From JAHJFW01 sp038065635 (lineage in GTDB: Bacteria; Patescibacteriota; Patescibacteriia; 2-12-FULL-60-25), in contig JBBTQP010000053.1 of the NCBI GenBank assembly GCA_038065635.1, forward strand, positions 1 through 32,125: a stretch of DNA of 32,125 nt. Direction: 5' to 3'. Positions 16,134 to 25,087 of the stretch are shown piece after piece. Below the pieces are notes generated by a model, which was not told the origin of the DNA, made no database searches, and saw only the letters and a list, made by a program, of their open reading frames with translations. Both the position numbers and the translations under genes were made by a program. How positions within the stretch are numbered: position 1 is the stretch's first letter; each line of letters begins with the position of its first letter.

Positions 16134-17906
16134 ATGAATTTCTTAATCGAAACACAGCGTCACAGCGCCGCGCACGTCATGGCGGCCGCCATTCAGAAAC
16201 TGTATCCAAGCGCGAAATTCGGCGTTGGTCCCACTGTTGAGCATGGATTTTATTACGATATAGATATCGGACAGTCTGTTTCGCCGGAAGATCTCGTGAA
16301 AATCGAGGAGGAAATGAAGCGGATCGTGAAAGAGGATCCGGAGTTTGTGCGCGAGGAAATGTCACTGGACGAGGCGATCGTGCTTTTTGGAAAGATCGGA
16401 CAATCGTACAAAGTGGAATTGTTGAATGATTTGAAGACAAAGGGAACAACGAAGATGGCGCCGGAAGAGGCGACAGATCTCGACCCTGCAAATCCCGCAG
16501 TCGCCTCAATCTACCGTACAGGAGACTTTGTAGATCTATGTCGCGGTCCTCACGTCGGCAAAGCGTCGGAGATCGGCGCGTGGAAGCTCACGAAAGTCGC
16601 GGGCGCATATTGGCGCGGCAAAGCGGAAAATCCGCAGATGCAACGAATATACGGTTGGTGTTTCGCTACACAGGCGGAGTTAGAGGAGCATCAAAAGATG
16701 ATGGACGAAGCGGAAAAACGCGATCATCGCATAATCGGACCGGCGCTAGGGCTTTTTAATTTTCATCATTACGCTCCGGGAATGCCGTTTTTCATGCCAA
16801 AGGGCATGGTCGTGCGAAACGAGTTGATGAAATTCGTGCGCGAAATTTCATACGGCGAAGGTTACTCCGAGGTTCAGACTCCGCAGATTTTTGATTCCGA
16901 GCTGTGGAAAACGTCCGGCCACTGGGAGCATTATCACGGCGACATGTTCACAATGACGGTGGACGATAAGGATATGGCGGTAAAGCCAATGAATTGTCCA
17001 GCGCATATGTTGCTTTTCAAGATGGGATTGCATTCGTACCGTGAGCTCCCAATCCGCATGGCTGAAACCACGATTCTCCATCGCAACGAATTATCAGGTG
17101 TTCTCGGTGGGCTGACCCGCGTACGCGCGTTTTCGCAGGACGACACGCATATTTTCGCGCGTCCGTCGCAGGTTCAACAGGAGGTGGTCTCGCTTTTGGA
17201 ACGAGTACGAAAAGTTTACGAAGCGTTTAATCTTCCTATCGCTGAAGCCGTCCTATCCACTCGTCCGGAAAAGTTTATGGGTGAAAAAGAAACGTGGGAC
17301 AAGGCCGAGGAAGGTCTCCGTCAAGCGCTTACCGAGTCCGGCATACCGTTCGGCGTTAATGAAGGAGACGGCGCGTTTTACGGCCCGAAGATAGACATAC
17401 GCGTCAAAGACGTGATCGGCCGCAAATGGCAGCTCGCCACGGTTCAGTTGGACTTTCAGATGCCGCAACGGTTCGAGTTGGAATACGTGGAAGAAGACGG
17501 CTCGCGCCAGACGCCGGTTGTCATCCACCGCGCAATCCTCGGATCAATCGAGCGGTTCCTCTCAATCCTCATCGAGCACTACGCCGGAGCGTTTCCGTTG
17601 TGGCTCGCGCCTGAGCAGGTGAGAGTTCTACCTGTCGCGGATCGCCATTTAGAATTCGCAGAAAAACTCTCTGCAGAACTTTGCGAGAGCGGTTTTCGTG
17701 TGGACGTTGATCGAACTGTAGAATCCGTAGGAAAAAAGATCCGAAACGCTGAACACGAAAAAGTGCCGGTCATGCTGGTGGTTGGAGACAAAGAGGTCGG
17801 CGGAGAAGATCTTACGGTTCGCCGACTCGGACAAAAAGACCAAAAAACAATCTCAAAACCGGAACTCTTCAAAGAATTACGGTTAGAAATCGAGAGCAAA
17901 CAATAG
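16134..17906 (+). CDS. thrS: Threonine--tRNA ligase lacking the TGS domain
   Basis: About 590 residues, cytoplasmic; charges tRNA-Thr using ATP. The protein starts directly in the editing (SAD) domain with HSAAH (His10, His14) and DLCRGPHVG. The class II catalytic core has KPMNCPAHM (zinc Cys), RMAETTILHRNE (motif 2), DDTHIF (zinc His) and VVIHRAILGSIERFLSIL (zinc His and motif 3). The anticodon-binding domain begins near LAPEQVRVLPVADRH. E. coli ThrS has about 640 residues including an N-terminal TGS domain, absent here, as in other short bacterial forms. I chose the ATG at 16134; the upstream frame to 16032 encodes only a repeat. No Shine-Dalgarno sequence. Confidence 0.95.
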   Translation: MNFLIETQRHSAAHVMAAAIQKLYPSAKFGVGPTVEHGFYYDIDIGQSVSPEDLVKIEEEMKRIVKEDPEFVREEMSLDEAIVLFGKIGQSYKVELLNDLKTKGTTKMAPEEATDLDPANPAVASIYRTGDFVDLCRGPHVGKASEIGAWKLTKVAGAYWRGKAENPQMQRIYGWCFATQAELEEHQKMMDEAEKRDHRIIGPALGLFNFHHYAPGMPFFMPKGMVVRNELMKFVREISYGEGYSEVQTPQIFDSELWKTSGHWEHYHGDMFTMTVDDKDMAVKPMNCPAHMLLFKMGLHSYRELPIRMAETTILHRNELSGVLGGLTRVRAFSQDDTHIFARPSQVQQEVVSLLERVRKVYEAFNLPIAEAVLSTRPEKFMGEKETWDKAEEGLRQALTESGIPFGVNEGDGAFYGPKIDIRVKDVIGRKWQLATVQLDFQMPQRFELEYVEEDGSRQTPVVIHRAILGSIERFLSILIEHYAGAFPLWLAPEQVRVLPVADRHLEFAEKLSAELCESGFRVDVDRTVESVGKKIRNAEHEKVPVMLVVGDKEVGGEDLTVRRLGQKDQKTISKPELFKELRLEIESKQ

Positions 17907-17925
17907 AATACGGGAACGCGACTAT

Positions 17926-17954
17926 TTAAGGTAAAAGACAACCTCTGCTATAAT
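17926..17954 (+). promoter_or_regulatory. Promoter of the accessory island
   Basis: TATAAT at 17949-17954 with a weak -35 (TTAAGG at 17926-17931, 17-base spacer). Predicted start about 17961. Confidence 0.55.
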
Positions 17955-17972
17955 AAGAGAGACTCATCATGT

Positions 17973-17978
17973 AGGAGG
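17973..17978 (+). promoter_or_regulatory. Canonical Shine-Dalgarno AGGAGG
   Basis: AGGAGG lies five bases before the ATG at 17984. It is the only textbook ribosome binding site I found in the window, which fixes this start and marks the gene as different from its neighbours. Confidence 0.7.
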
Positions 17979-17983
17979 AATAT

Positions 17984-18499
17984 ATGCTTGAAAACACCAT
18001 AAAACGTCAAATTACTCATAGGGACGTTGCAGAGTACTTTTTGGCATTAGCGAATGAAACTGGAGGGACAATTACCAATCTTAAATTACAAAAGTTGGTT
18101 TACTACGCCCAGGCTTGGCATTTAGCGAATTTTGATAAGCCATTGTTTGATGCGAAATTTGAGGCATGGGTACACGGGCCGGTAATTCCCGGGCTTTATG
18201 AGGAATATAAGAGTTTCGGTAATCAACCGATTGTTAAAGAAATAGAATTTAAGGATGTTGTTTGCCGCTTTGAATCAGAGACGATTAGCTTTCTAGATGA
18301 ACTAGCGAAAATCTACATGCCATTTGATGGTTATGCACTAGAGCTGATGACTCATAGCGAAGGACCATGGGAGGATGCGCGGCGCGGCATTGAACCTGAC
18401 GCTAGGTCCAGCGCAGTAATAGACGAAGAAAGGATGAGGGTTTTTTATGCGGAAAAAATCAGTAACAATAAAACCAACGAACTTACCAAGATCCAGTGA
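17984..18499 (+). CDS. Panacea-domain (DUF4065, SocA-like) putative antitoxin
   Basis: A 171-residue protein with the DUF4065/Panacea pattern: RDVAEYFLALANETGGTITN, the helix LKLQKLVYYAQAWHLA, PLFDAKFEAWVHGPVIPGLY and LELMTHSEGPWEDAR. This domain is shared by SocA (proteolytic adaptor antitoxin) and by many antitoxins that neutralise unrelated toxins encoded beside them. The next gene overlaps its 3' end by 53 bases, the usual layout of such pairs. Base composition is AT-richer than the flanks and it has its own promoter and a strong ribosome binding site, consistent with horizontal acquisition. Family sure; antitoxin role inferred from family and context. Confidence 0.8.
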   Translation: MLENTIKRQITHRDVAEYFLALANETGGTITNLKLQKLVYYAQAWHLANFDKPLFDAKFEAWVHGPVIPGLYEEYKSFGNQPIVKEIEFKDVVCRFESETISFLDELAKIYMPFDGYALELMTHSEGPWEDARRGIEPDARSSAVIDEERMRVFYAEKISNNKTNELTKIQ

Positions 18500-18881
18500 G
18501 CGAGTCGTTTCCAGTCCGTACACGGATAAAAAGGTATTGTTTAGTTTTCAACGATTGCAAGAGAAGGAGCAAAAGTTTCTTTTTTCCAATCAAGAAAAAG
18601 AGTATTTTTTAAAGTTAATTGAGAGGATGAAAAGTATTTCAGGCATGACGAGGCAGGAAATGATTTCGCAAAATACTAGAGCGCTAAGATGCCACAATAT
18701 CGAATTTTCAGATTCCAAAGTTTCAGAAAGCACATTTGGAGTAAAGGGTGAGGATGTCGATGACGACGCTTGGCAATTTCAAATTTCATCAAACGCACAC
18801 GGTAGAGTTCATGGATATTTCATAGAAAATGTATTTTACATAGTTTGGTTGGATCCGAAGCATGAATTATATGAAGTTTAG
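18447..18881 (+). CDS. Unknown small protein, putative toxin partner of the Panacea antitoxin
   Basis: A 144-residue protein overlapping the preceding gene by 53 bases in another frame. The basic N-terminus (RKKSVTIKPTNLPRSS) leads to FSFQRLQEKEQKFLF, a helical KEYFLKLIERMKSIS, then LRCHNIEFS and a C-terminal strand-rich block: WQFQISSNAHGRVHGYFIEN followed by VFYIVWLDPKHELYEV. That last block (H-G-x-F-I-x(2)-x-F-Y-I-V-W-x-D-P-x-H) is distinctive and could be a RelE-like beta-sheet core, but I do not recognise a named family. Toxin role is inferred only from position next to a Panacea gene. AT-rich like its partner. Confidence 0.5.
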   Translation: MRKKSVTIKPTNLPRSSERVVSSPYTDKKVLFSFQRLQEKEQKFLFSNQEKEYFLKLIERMKSISGMTRQEMISQNTRALRCHNIEFSDSKVSESTFGVKGEDVDDDAWQFQISSNAHGRVHGYFIENVFYIVWLDPKHELYEV

Positions 18882-18918
18882 TTTAATCGCCTATCACTAA
18901 AATCAGCACGAAATAACT

Positions 18919-20520
18919 ATGGCCACTCTCAACTTCAAAGGAAAATCTGCTGTCTGGAATCATCATCTCTCCGTTCCGTATCACACGCTCGAAAAGGATG
19001 CGAAGAAGTCGCTCAAGGGCGAGAACGACTCCGAGAATATCATCATCGAGGGCGATAACTTACTCGCGCTCAAAGCACTCCTGCCGCAATATCAGGGCAA
19101 GGTAAAGTGCATCTACATTGACCCGCCGTACAACACAGGCAACGAAGGGTGGGCTTATAACGACAACGTAAGCAGTCCGACGATCAAAGAGTGGGTTGGC
19201 AAGGTCGTGGGCAAAGCAGGCGAAGACCTGACGCGACACGATAAATGGCTCTGCATGATGACACCGCGTCTCAAATTATTGCGTGAATTACTAACTGAAG
19301 ACGGATCAATTTTTGTGAGCATTGATGATAATGAACAGCATCACTTACGAGATTTGATGGATGAGGTTTTTGGTGAGCAAAATTTTGTTACTAACATTAT
19401 TTGGCAAAAGAAATATAGCCCACAGAATGACGCGAAATACTTTTCGGATATGCACGACTTCGTCGTGGTTTATGCCAAGAAAAAGAATTACGGTAACGAC
19501 GCTTCTGGCTGGGTGAGAAATCTTATCTCACGAACCGAAGAACAGGATGCAAGATATAAAAATCCAGACAATGATCCGCGTGGCTCTTGGAAAGCGGCAG
19601 ATTTTTCCGTGAAAACTTATTCGAAGGAGTACGATTATCCCGTTACAACCCCATCCGGTCGAATCGTGAACCCGCCAGCCGGACGTGCGTGGGCGACCTC
19701 AAAAGAAAATTTTGAGAAGTGGAAGATGGATAACCGCATCTGGTTTGGAAAAACAGGAGGCAACGTCCCATCAGTGAAAATTTTTCTTTCCGAAGTGCAA
19801 GCTGGAACAGTGCCCCTTACGATATGGCTTCGTGCAGAAGTTGGTGACAATGAATCTGCAAAAAAAGAAATCAAAGAGTTATTTCCTGAAATCCAGCTAC
19901 CCTTTGAGACGCCTAAGCCAGTTACATTACTCAAGAAGATTATCCAACTATCAACTGAGAAGAATTCGATAATTCTCGATTCTTTTGCCGGTTCAGGCAC
20001 TACGGCTCATGCGGTGTTAGAACAAAATAAGGAAGACGTTGGCAGCCGCAGATTTATCCTCGTCGAAATGGAGGACTATGCCAACACCATAACCGCCGAA
20101 CGCGTACGGAGGGCGGTTAAAAAAGACAATACGAAAATGGGCTTCACCTACAACACTCTCGGATCATCCATAGACGCAGAAAATCTCCTCGCTGGAAAAC
20201 TGCCAAGCTACAAAGAATTTGCGAAGTACGTCTACTATCTTGCGACTGGCAAAAACCATACTGATGAAACAAAGATCAAAGAGCAAAACGCACTCGTTGG
20301 CAAAGGAGAGAGCGAATCAATATATTTGATCTACAAGCCGAATATGGAGGCGCTCAAAACACTCGCAATCACGCTCGACTGGGCGCAGGAGGCGCAGAAA
20401 AAGGACAAGGGGCGAAAGATCGTGTATGCACCCGCATGTTACTTGGATGAGGAGATGCTCGACCAGTACGGCATCAAATTCGTTAGCATCCCATACAATC
20501 TCTTTGAAAGGGCTACCTAG
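18919..20520 (+). CDS. mod: Type III restriction-modification methyltransferase (Mod), beta-class adenine MTase
   Basis: A 533-residue DNA N6-adenine methyltransferase. Catalytic motif IV YIDPPYNTG (D68-Y71) comes before the SAM-binding motif I LDSFAGSGTTAHAV (F356-T362), the beta-class order used by type III Mod proteins. Between them lie VSIDDNEQHHLRDLMDEVFG, WQKKYSPQNDAKYFSDMHDF and a variable target-recognition region. Mod sets the recognition sequence for both modification and cleavage. It is somewhat shorter than EcoP15I Mod (about 640 residues). The res gene starts two bases after its stop. Codon use is closer to the host than in the two genes before it. The recognition site cannot be read from sequence. 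Confidence 0.9.
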   Translation: MATLNFKGKSAVWNHHLSVPYHTLEKDAKKSLKGENDSENIIIEGDNLLALKALLPQYQGKVKCIYIDPPYNTGNEGWAYNDNVSSPTIKEWVGKVVGKAGEDLTRHDKWLCMMTPRLKLLRELLTEDGSIFVSIDDNEQHHLRDLMDEVFGEQNFVTNIIWQKKYSPQNDAKYFSDMHDFVVVYAKKKNYGNDASGWVRNLISRTEEQDARYKNPDNDPRGSWKAADFSVKTYSKEYDYPVTTPSGRIVNPPAGRAWATSKENFEKWKMDNRIWFGKTGGNVPSVKIFLSEVQAGTVPLTIWLRAEVGDNESAKKEIKELFPEIQLPFETPKPVTLLKKIIQLSTEKNSIILDSFAGSGTTAHAVLEQNKEDVGSRRFILVEMEDYANTITAERVRRAVKKDNTKMGFTYNTLGSSIDAENLLAGKLPSYKEFAKYVYYLATGKNHTDETKIKEQNALVGKGESESIYLIYKPNMEALKTLAITLDWAQEAQKKDKGRKIVYAPACYLDEEMLDQYGIKFVSIPYNLFERAT

Positions 20521-20522
20521 CT

Positions 20523-22970
20523 ATGCTGAAGGATTATCAAAAGCGGGTTATAAAAGATGTTGAAGATTTTTTTGGATATCTGGGTACGCATCGAGCGTCC
20601 GGCGTGCCCGATTTTGTTTCTATCGGTTTCGCGATGAACGAGAAGTATAGACAATTCCCCGATAGACCGATCACGGGCAAAGGAAAGATGTACCCGCGCG
20701 TCTGCATCAAGATGCCGACAGGAGGCGGAAAGACGCTTGTAGCGGTTGAGACGATCCGCGCCTACCAAAACCTTTTAGCGAACAAAAAGAACGGGCTCGT
20801 CGTTTGGATCACGCATCGTGAACAGATCTATCGTCAAACGATTGAAAATCTTCAGAATAAAAGCCATCCGTATCGGCAATTTTTGGATCAAGCCAGCGGC
20901 AATCGCACGCTCATTTTAGAGAAAGGCCAAACGCTTCGACGGCAGGACGTGGAAGAAAACCTCGTCGTCTTGATGTTGATGATCCAGTCGGCAACACGGG
21001 ACACGAATAAAATGTTTGAGGACAGCGGCTACACGGACTTCTTCCCGCCAGAAAACCGATACGACCTGCACGCGGATATGCTCAAGGTCATCCCGAACCT
21101 CGACACGACTTCCGACACTTTGTTTGGCCAGATGCAAATCAAGACGAGTTTAGGCAACACGATCCGCACACTGGAACCGCTGATCATCGTAGACGAGTTT
21201 CATACGATGTTTACGGATAATGCCCGCGCGACACTCGACGGACTCAATCCGTCCGTGATCGTCGGGCTTTCGGCGACTCCGAAGCGCGGTATGAACATCG
21301 TATCCTCCGTCACTGGCCGCGACCTCAAAGCCGAGGACATGATAAAACTCGACCTGCACATTATCCCACCGACACACGATGGAGACTGGCGTGCCATGCT
21401 CGCAGGCATAAAAGCGAAACGCGAAGAACTCGAAAAGAAAGCTCACAAGCTTGAACTCAACGAAGGCGTCTACATCCGACCCATCGCGCTCATCCAAGTG
21501 GAACGAACGGGGAGGGACCAACGCGGTTCGGGATTCGTGCATAGCGAAGACGTGCGGGAGCTCCTTGTCGTTTCCGGCGTTGCCGCACATCAGATCGCGG
21601 TAAAATCCAGCACGCTCGACGAGATCAAGGCACAGAAACTTCTCTCAAAGGAAAGCGAAGTCCGCTATATCATCACCAAAGAAGCTCTCAAAGAAGGATG
21701 GGATTGTTCCTTCGCGTATATTCTTGGCGTCATCCCAAACGCGCGGAACGGTTCATCCATGACGCAACTTGTCGGACGTATTCTTCGCCAACCATACGCG
21801 AAAAAGACTGGCGTGCCAGAACTTGATGAGAGTTATGTATTTTTTGCGAGTGGTCACGTCCAAGAAGTACTCGATCATGTAAAAAATGGTTTTGAAGACG
21901 AAGGGTTGGGAGACGTATCTACAGGCATTGAAATTCGCGATACGCGCGGTGAAGTTATTAAAGCTCCCAAATCTGTCCGCATCAAGAAGAATATCTTGCA
22001 AAAATATCCCGAGTCATTGTTTCTTCCCGTCTGGCTCGTAAAGAACGGCAAACCGACGCGGCGCTTCTCCTACGATGCAGACATCAAACCAAACATTGAT
22101 TGGGACGAGACAGAAATTGAAAAGTGGCTCAAAGGACTCCTACCGACCATTGGCAAATCAAAGAAGACGCAACTGGAAATGATCGTCGGCTTGGAAGGTC
22201 AAAAGCAGGCACGCGAAACAACGATAAATGAATCCGTCCGTTTCGATACCCTGTATCTCACGCGCCGACTTTCGGAGACGGTTGAGAATGCTTTTGTCGC
22301 ATACAGTATTGCAAAACAGGTATTTACGATCCTCGCAAAAACGGCAGAGCAGGACGTTTTGGATAGCGATGCAGGATACATCGCACGCGAACTCGAAAAA
22401 CATCTCCGCGCCCATCAGAAAACGCAAGAAGAAATCACATTCGCATCGTTACTCAAGAGCGGAAAGATGGAGCTTGCCGTCTCCGACGATCCTGCTATCG
22501 GCTACACAATGCCAGACACAGACATGATCGAAAGCAGTCTCGGATCGTCGTACTCCCTTACGCTCTACGAAGATGTTGACCCAAGCTCATTGAACACGCT
22601 TGAAAGTGGCGTAGCGCGTTACATCGAGCAAAGCCATAACGTCATTTGGTGGACACGCAATAAAGTCGGACACGGTTGGTACGCGATACAGGGTTGGCAA
22701 CGTGGAAAAATTCGTCCTGACTTTATAATCGCCCGCAAAAACGAGAGCAACGAACTCGAGTTTGTGTATGTAGTCGAAAGCAAAGGTGAACAGCTCATGG
22801 GAAATGCCGACACCGAATACAAAGAAGCCGTCTTCAATCGCATCAACGGAATGAAGGGAAAGATCGCACAGGTACGCACTCGCCTCACGACCATGAAGCT
22901 AAACGACCGCTTCGACTTCGAGTTGATCCCGCAGGGGGAGGAAGAGAGGCGACTAAGAGCAAAGTTATAA
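20523..22970 (+). CDS. res: Type III restriction endonuclease Res subunit
   Basis: An 815-residue SF2 helicase-nuclease. Walker A is MPTGGGKT (64-71), motif Ia VWITHREQIYRQT, Walker B VDEFH (D224-H227), motif III LSATP (249-253), and motif VI VGRILRQPYAKK. A C-terminal PD-(D/E)xK nuclease has RPDFIIARK (D733) and VVESKG (E752, K754). Res hydrolyses ATP to signal along DNA between two inverted Mod sites and then cuts. All catalytic motifs look intact, so the system is probably functional. It follows mod by two bases in a single operon. EcoP15I Res has about 970 residues; this is shorter but complete by motif. Confidence 0.92.
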   Translation: MLKDYQKRVIKDVEDFFGYLGTHRASGVPDFVSIGFAMNEKYRQFPDRPITGKGKMYPRVCIKMPTGGGKTLVAVETIRAYQNLLANKKNGLVVWITHREQIYRQTIENLQNKSHPYRQFLDQASGNRTLILEKGQTLRRQDVEENLVVLMLMIQSATRDTNKMFEDSGYTDFFPPENRYDLHADMLKVIPNLDTTSDTLFGQMQIKTSLGNTIRTLEPLIIVDEFHTMFTDNARATLDGLNPSVIVGLSATPKRGMNIVSSVTGRDLKAEDMIKLDLHIIPPTHDGDWRAMLAGIKAKREELEKKAHKLELNEGVYIRPIALIQVERTGRDQRGSGFVHSEDVRELLVVSGVAAHQIAVKSSTLDEIKAQKLLSKESEVRYIITKEALKEGWDCSFAYILGVIPNARNGSSMTQLVGRILRQPYAKKTGVPELDESYVFFASGHVQEVLDHVKNGFEDEGLGDVSTGIEIRDTRGEVIKAPKSVRIKKNILQKYPESLFLPVWLVKNGKPTRRFSYDADIKPNIDWDETEIEKWLKGLLPTIGKSKKTQLEMIVGLEGQKQARETTINESVRFDTLYLTRRLSETVENAFVAYSIAKQVFTILAKTAEQDVLDSDAGYIARELEKHLRAHQKTQEEITFASLLKSGKMELAVSDDPAIGYTMPDTDMIESSLGSSYSLTLYEDVDPSSLNTLESGVARYIEQSHNVIWWTRNKVGHGWYAIQGWQRGKIRPDFIIARKNESNELEFVYVVESKGEQLMGNADTEYKEAVFNRINGMKGKIAQVRTRLTTMKLNDRFDFELIPQGEEERRLRAKL

Positions 22971-22981
22971 CAATAGTCGAT

Positions 22982-23443
22982 ATGACTCTAGCGACAGTAA
23001 TAAAAATTTTACGATTGGTGATTGGGCGGATTGGAACGATCGTCAAATGGTTGATTGTCTTGATTTGGTTTACTCAAACTTTAATAATAGTACGGATTAT
23101 CTCGTCGACTCCATTTAAACAAACGATCAATGTTGGACAAGAACAGAAATATTCTTTTGTATACTTTGTGGCTTCGACGGCCGTATTTCTTCTCATTTTA
23201 TTTTTTCACGAAGCCAAGAATGGAGTGCGGATAACGGCGTTGGGATGGGCGTGGAAGTTCGTAAAGTATATCCTTCAATTATTTGAAATAGTTATCGGTG
23301 TATTCATCGCCGGAGTAATTTTTTCTGTGGATTCAGGGAACACTTGGCTTCGGTTGTTCTTATTACTTCTTGGATTTTCTTGTTTTCTTATTGTTGAAAA
23401 AGCAAAAGAGTTGGTCGAGAAAAGAAAAGGAGAATTTATATAA
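22982..23443 (+). CDS. Small four-helix membrane protein downstream of res
   Basis: A 153-residue protein with about four hydrophobic helices (TIVKWLIVLIWFTQTLIIV, FVYFVASTAVFLLILFF, YILQLFEIVIGVFIAGVIF, WLRLFLLLLGFSCFLIV) and a charged C-terminus (EKAKELVEKRKGEFI). It starts 11 bases after res on the same strand, so it may be cotranscribed with the restriction system. I do not recognise a family. A defence-associated membrane role is possible but rests only on position; it may also be cargo of the same island. Confidence 0.55.
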   Translation: MTLATVIKILRLVIGRIGTIVKWLIVLIWFTQTLIIVRIISSTPFKQTINVGQEQKYSFVYFVASTAVFLLILFFHEAKNGVRITALGWAWKFVKYILQLFEIVIGVFIAGVIFSVDSGNTWLRLFLLLLGFSCFLIVEKAKELVEKRKGEFI

Positions 23444-23511
23444 AAAAACTCACATTCATATTAAATTTGATGAAATTTGACCTTCTGGTCGGTGTATTCG
23501 ATGCTTGATTC

Positions 23512-24882
23512 TCAAACCCTCCATCTTCGCTGTTGCGCTGTCGATGTCATTTTGCGTCGCTTCACTCCGGCTAAAACGTCCTTTGGACCGACCGGTTCTG
23601 AAAGGATACTAGAGAGCAACGCGTTGTTGTCTATTTTTAGCTTCTTGGCGTATCCCATGACTTTGTCGTGGTAACTCTTTTCAGCCGCTTGATCCTGTTT
23701 CTCGTGCGCCTCCATGTAACGCGCGACAAGGAAAACGAAGTTTGTCGCCGCATTGCCATCGCCTTCGAACATGGAGGTTTCGGCGCTTAGGGAGCTTGCA
23801 GCCAAAGCGTCCTTATCAAGTCGTGTATTTACCAAATCCCAAAGTCTGTCGGCATTTTTAACCATACCTTTTGCTTTGTCTATCGTCATCATGGATTCTT
23901 GTTGTTCCGCTTCCGACTTTTTGTATGATTCCATTAGTGACGCTGGAGGCGGAGGTACTTCTTCTGTTATTTCGACATCCGCATCTTCCGGACTAAGTTC
24001 CATTACTTCCTCCGGAATCTCCTTAGCTACCTCCTTTTTCGGAGCCCTGCGCCTTCTCTCGTGCGGTGCGCGTTCGTCTTTTGCCGCAAGGCCGTGCTCG
24101 ATTTTGCTGATCGCCTCACGATAACGATCGTATTCCGTAGTTTGTCCGGCGATGTGGGAGAGACTGTTTAGTAAACGAAATTTCAAGCCGCTCATGAAAC
24201 CTTTGAATCCGGGAACCGTTCCGTTCATCAACGCTTCGGGATGTGCGCCGTATTTTTCTTCGATCTGTTGCACTATAGCTTTTGCTTGCTTGGAAGCCGG
24301 TGCTACCTTTTTTTCTTTTTCAACTTCCGTTGCGTGAACTCCTGCACCGTATCGAAGTTCGTATTTTGCGTTGCGCGCCTCCATCTTGCTCGCGCGAATT
24401 CCCGCCTCGACTTCGTTTAGAGTCTTGAGGTTGGCATCCAATATATCTTGCACGTCCTCGTCTTCCGGCAGTGAGCGAGCTTCGGCTTGAAGATTTTCTA
24501 TGCGGTTACGGATCGAGCCAAGTTCATGTCCGTAATAATCCATTCGTTCATCTGAGATTTTGCCTGAATTCAACTCGTCCTTAAACTCTTCAAGAATAGA
24601 GCCAGCAAGGTCGCGCTCAAGAATCGATCTTTTTTGAAACTTTTCCGCCGGTGGGCGCATTTGTTCACGAATCTGGTCTGCTCGCAACCTTGATTCCTGC
24701 CGTTCTCTCTTGGCCTCGCGCTGTTGTTCCAGTACGCGCGACGAAAGCTCAACCTTAGCTAGCTCCGGTAAAGGAGGTACTCCTAGTTGTTCCGGTGGTT
24801 TGTGTGGCGCGACGTGTTCTTCACGTTCTGATTTTGGCGTCGGTTTAAGCTTTTTGAGCAAGTCACTCTCTAGATTTTTCAT
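23512..24882 (-). CDS. Charged coiled-coil protein of unknown function
   Basis: A 456-residue soluble protein, rich in Glu, Lys and Arg. A long N-terminal helical region (SSRVLEQQREAKRERQESRL, RNRIENLQAEARSLPEDED, LKTLNEVEAGIRASKMEARN) is followed by a small Gly/Phe segment (GTVPGFKGFMSGLKFRLLNS), an acidic Pro-rich linker (EITEEVPPPPAS) and a helical C-terminal part (RLWDLVNTRLDKDALAASSL, FVFLVARYMEAHEKQDQAAE). No catalytic motif or signal is seen. I chose the ATG at 24882: it sits nine bases behind an extended -10 promoter, while the frame upstream to 24924 would cross that promoter. It stands alone between the accessory island and the rplT end of the translation cluster. Confidence 0.6.
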   Translation of the reverse strand: MKNLESDLLKKLKPTPKSEREEHVAPHKPPEQLGVPPLPELAKVELSSRVLEQQREAKRERQESRLRADQIREQMRPPAEKFQKRSILERDLAGSILEEFKDELNSGKISDERMDYYGHELGSIRNRIENLQAEARSLPEDEDVQDILDANLKTLNEVEAGIRASKMEARNAKYELRYGAGVHATEVEKEKKVAPASKQAKAIVQQIEEKYGAHPEALMNGTVPGFKGFMSGLKFRLLNSLSHIAGQTTEYDRYREAISKIEHGLAAKDERAPHERRRRAPKKEVAKEIPEEVMELSPEDADVEITEEVPPPPASLMESYKKSEAEQQESMMTIDKAKGMVKNADRLWDLVNTRLDKDALAASSLSAETSMFEGDGNAATNFVFLVARYMEAHEKQDQAAEKSYHDKVMGYAKKLKIDNNALLSSILSEPVGPKDVLAGVKRRKMTSTAQQRRWRV

Positions 24883-24891
24883 ATAGCGAGA

Positions 24892-24900
24892 ATAATACCA
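24892..24900 (-). promoter_or_regulatory. Extended -10 promoter, leaderless start of the coiled-coil gene
   Basis: On the minus strand TG, G, TATTAT (24892-24897 for the hexamer), nine bases before the ATG at 24882. This predicts a leader of about two bases. Confidence 0.55.
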
Positions 24901-24938
24901 TATTTGAAATATGGCACGCAACAAAAAAGGTTTTCTGT

Positions 24939-25015
24939 GTCATTCCCGCGTAGGCGGGAATCCAGTTAATAGGTGTATTCTTCACTGTCTGGATTCCCGC
25001 CTACGCGGGAATGAC
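24939..25015. repeat. Perfect inverted repeat GTCATTCCCGCGTAGGCGGGAATCCAG
   Basis: The 27-base arms GTCATTCCCGCGTAGGCGGG+AATCCAG and their exact inverse flank a 23-base spacer (24939-24965 and 24989-25015). A decayed half (TACGCGGGAATTAC, about 25024-25038) follows. Each arm is itself palindromic. It lies between the coiled-coil promoter and the rplT terminator. Confidence 0.9.
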
Positions 25016-25049
25016 ATGAATAGTACGCGGGAATTACATTGTTGATATC

Positions 25050-25080
25050 AAAAACGCCCCTGTTGATAGAGGCGTTTTTT
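25050..25080 (-). terminator. Rho-independent terminator of infC-rpmI-rplT
   Basis: On the minus strand AACGCCTC, TATCAACA, GGGGCGTT is followed by a T-run. It lies eight bases after the rplT stop. Confidence 0.8.
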
Positions 25081-25087
25081 GTTTGTT

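Noticed and set aside
24883..24924. 14-residue extension of the coiled-coil protein
   Set aside because: It overlaps a TGgTATTAT promoter, so it is unlikely to be transcribed in full.
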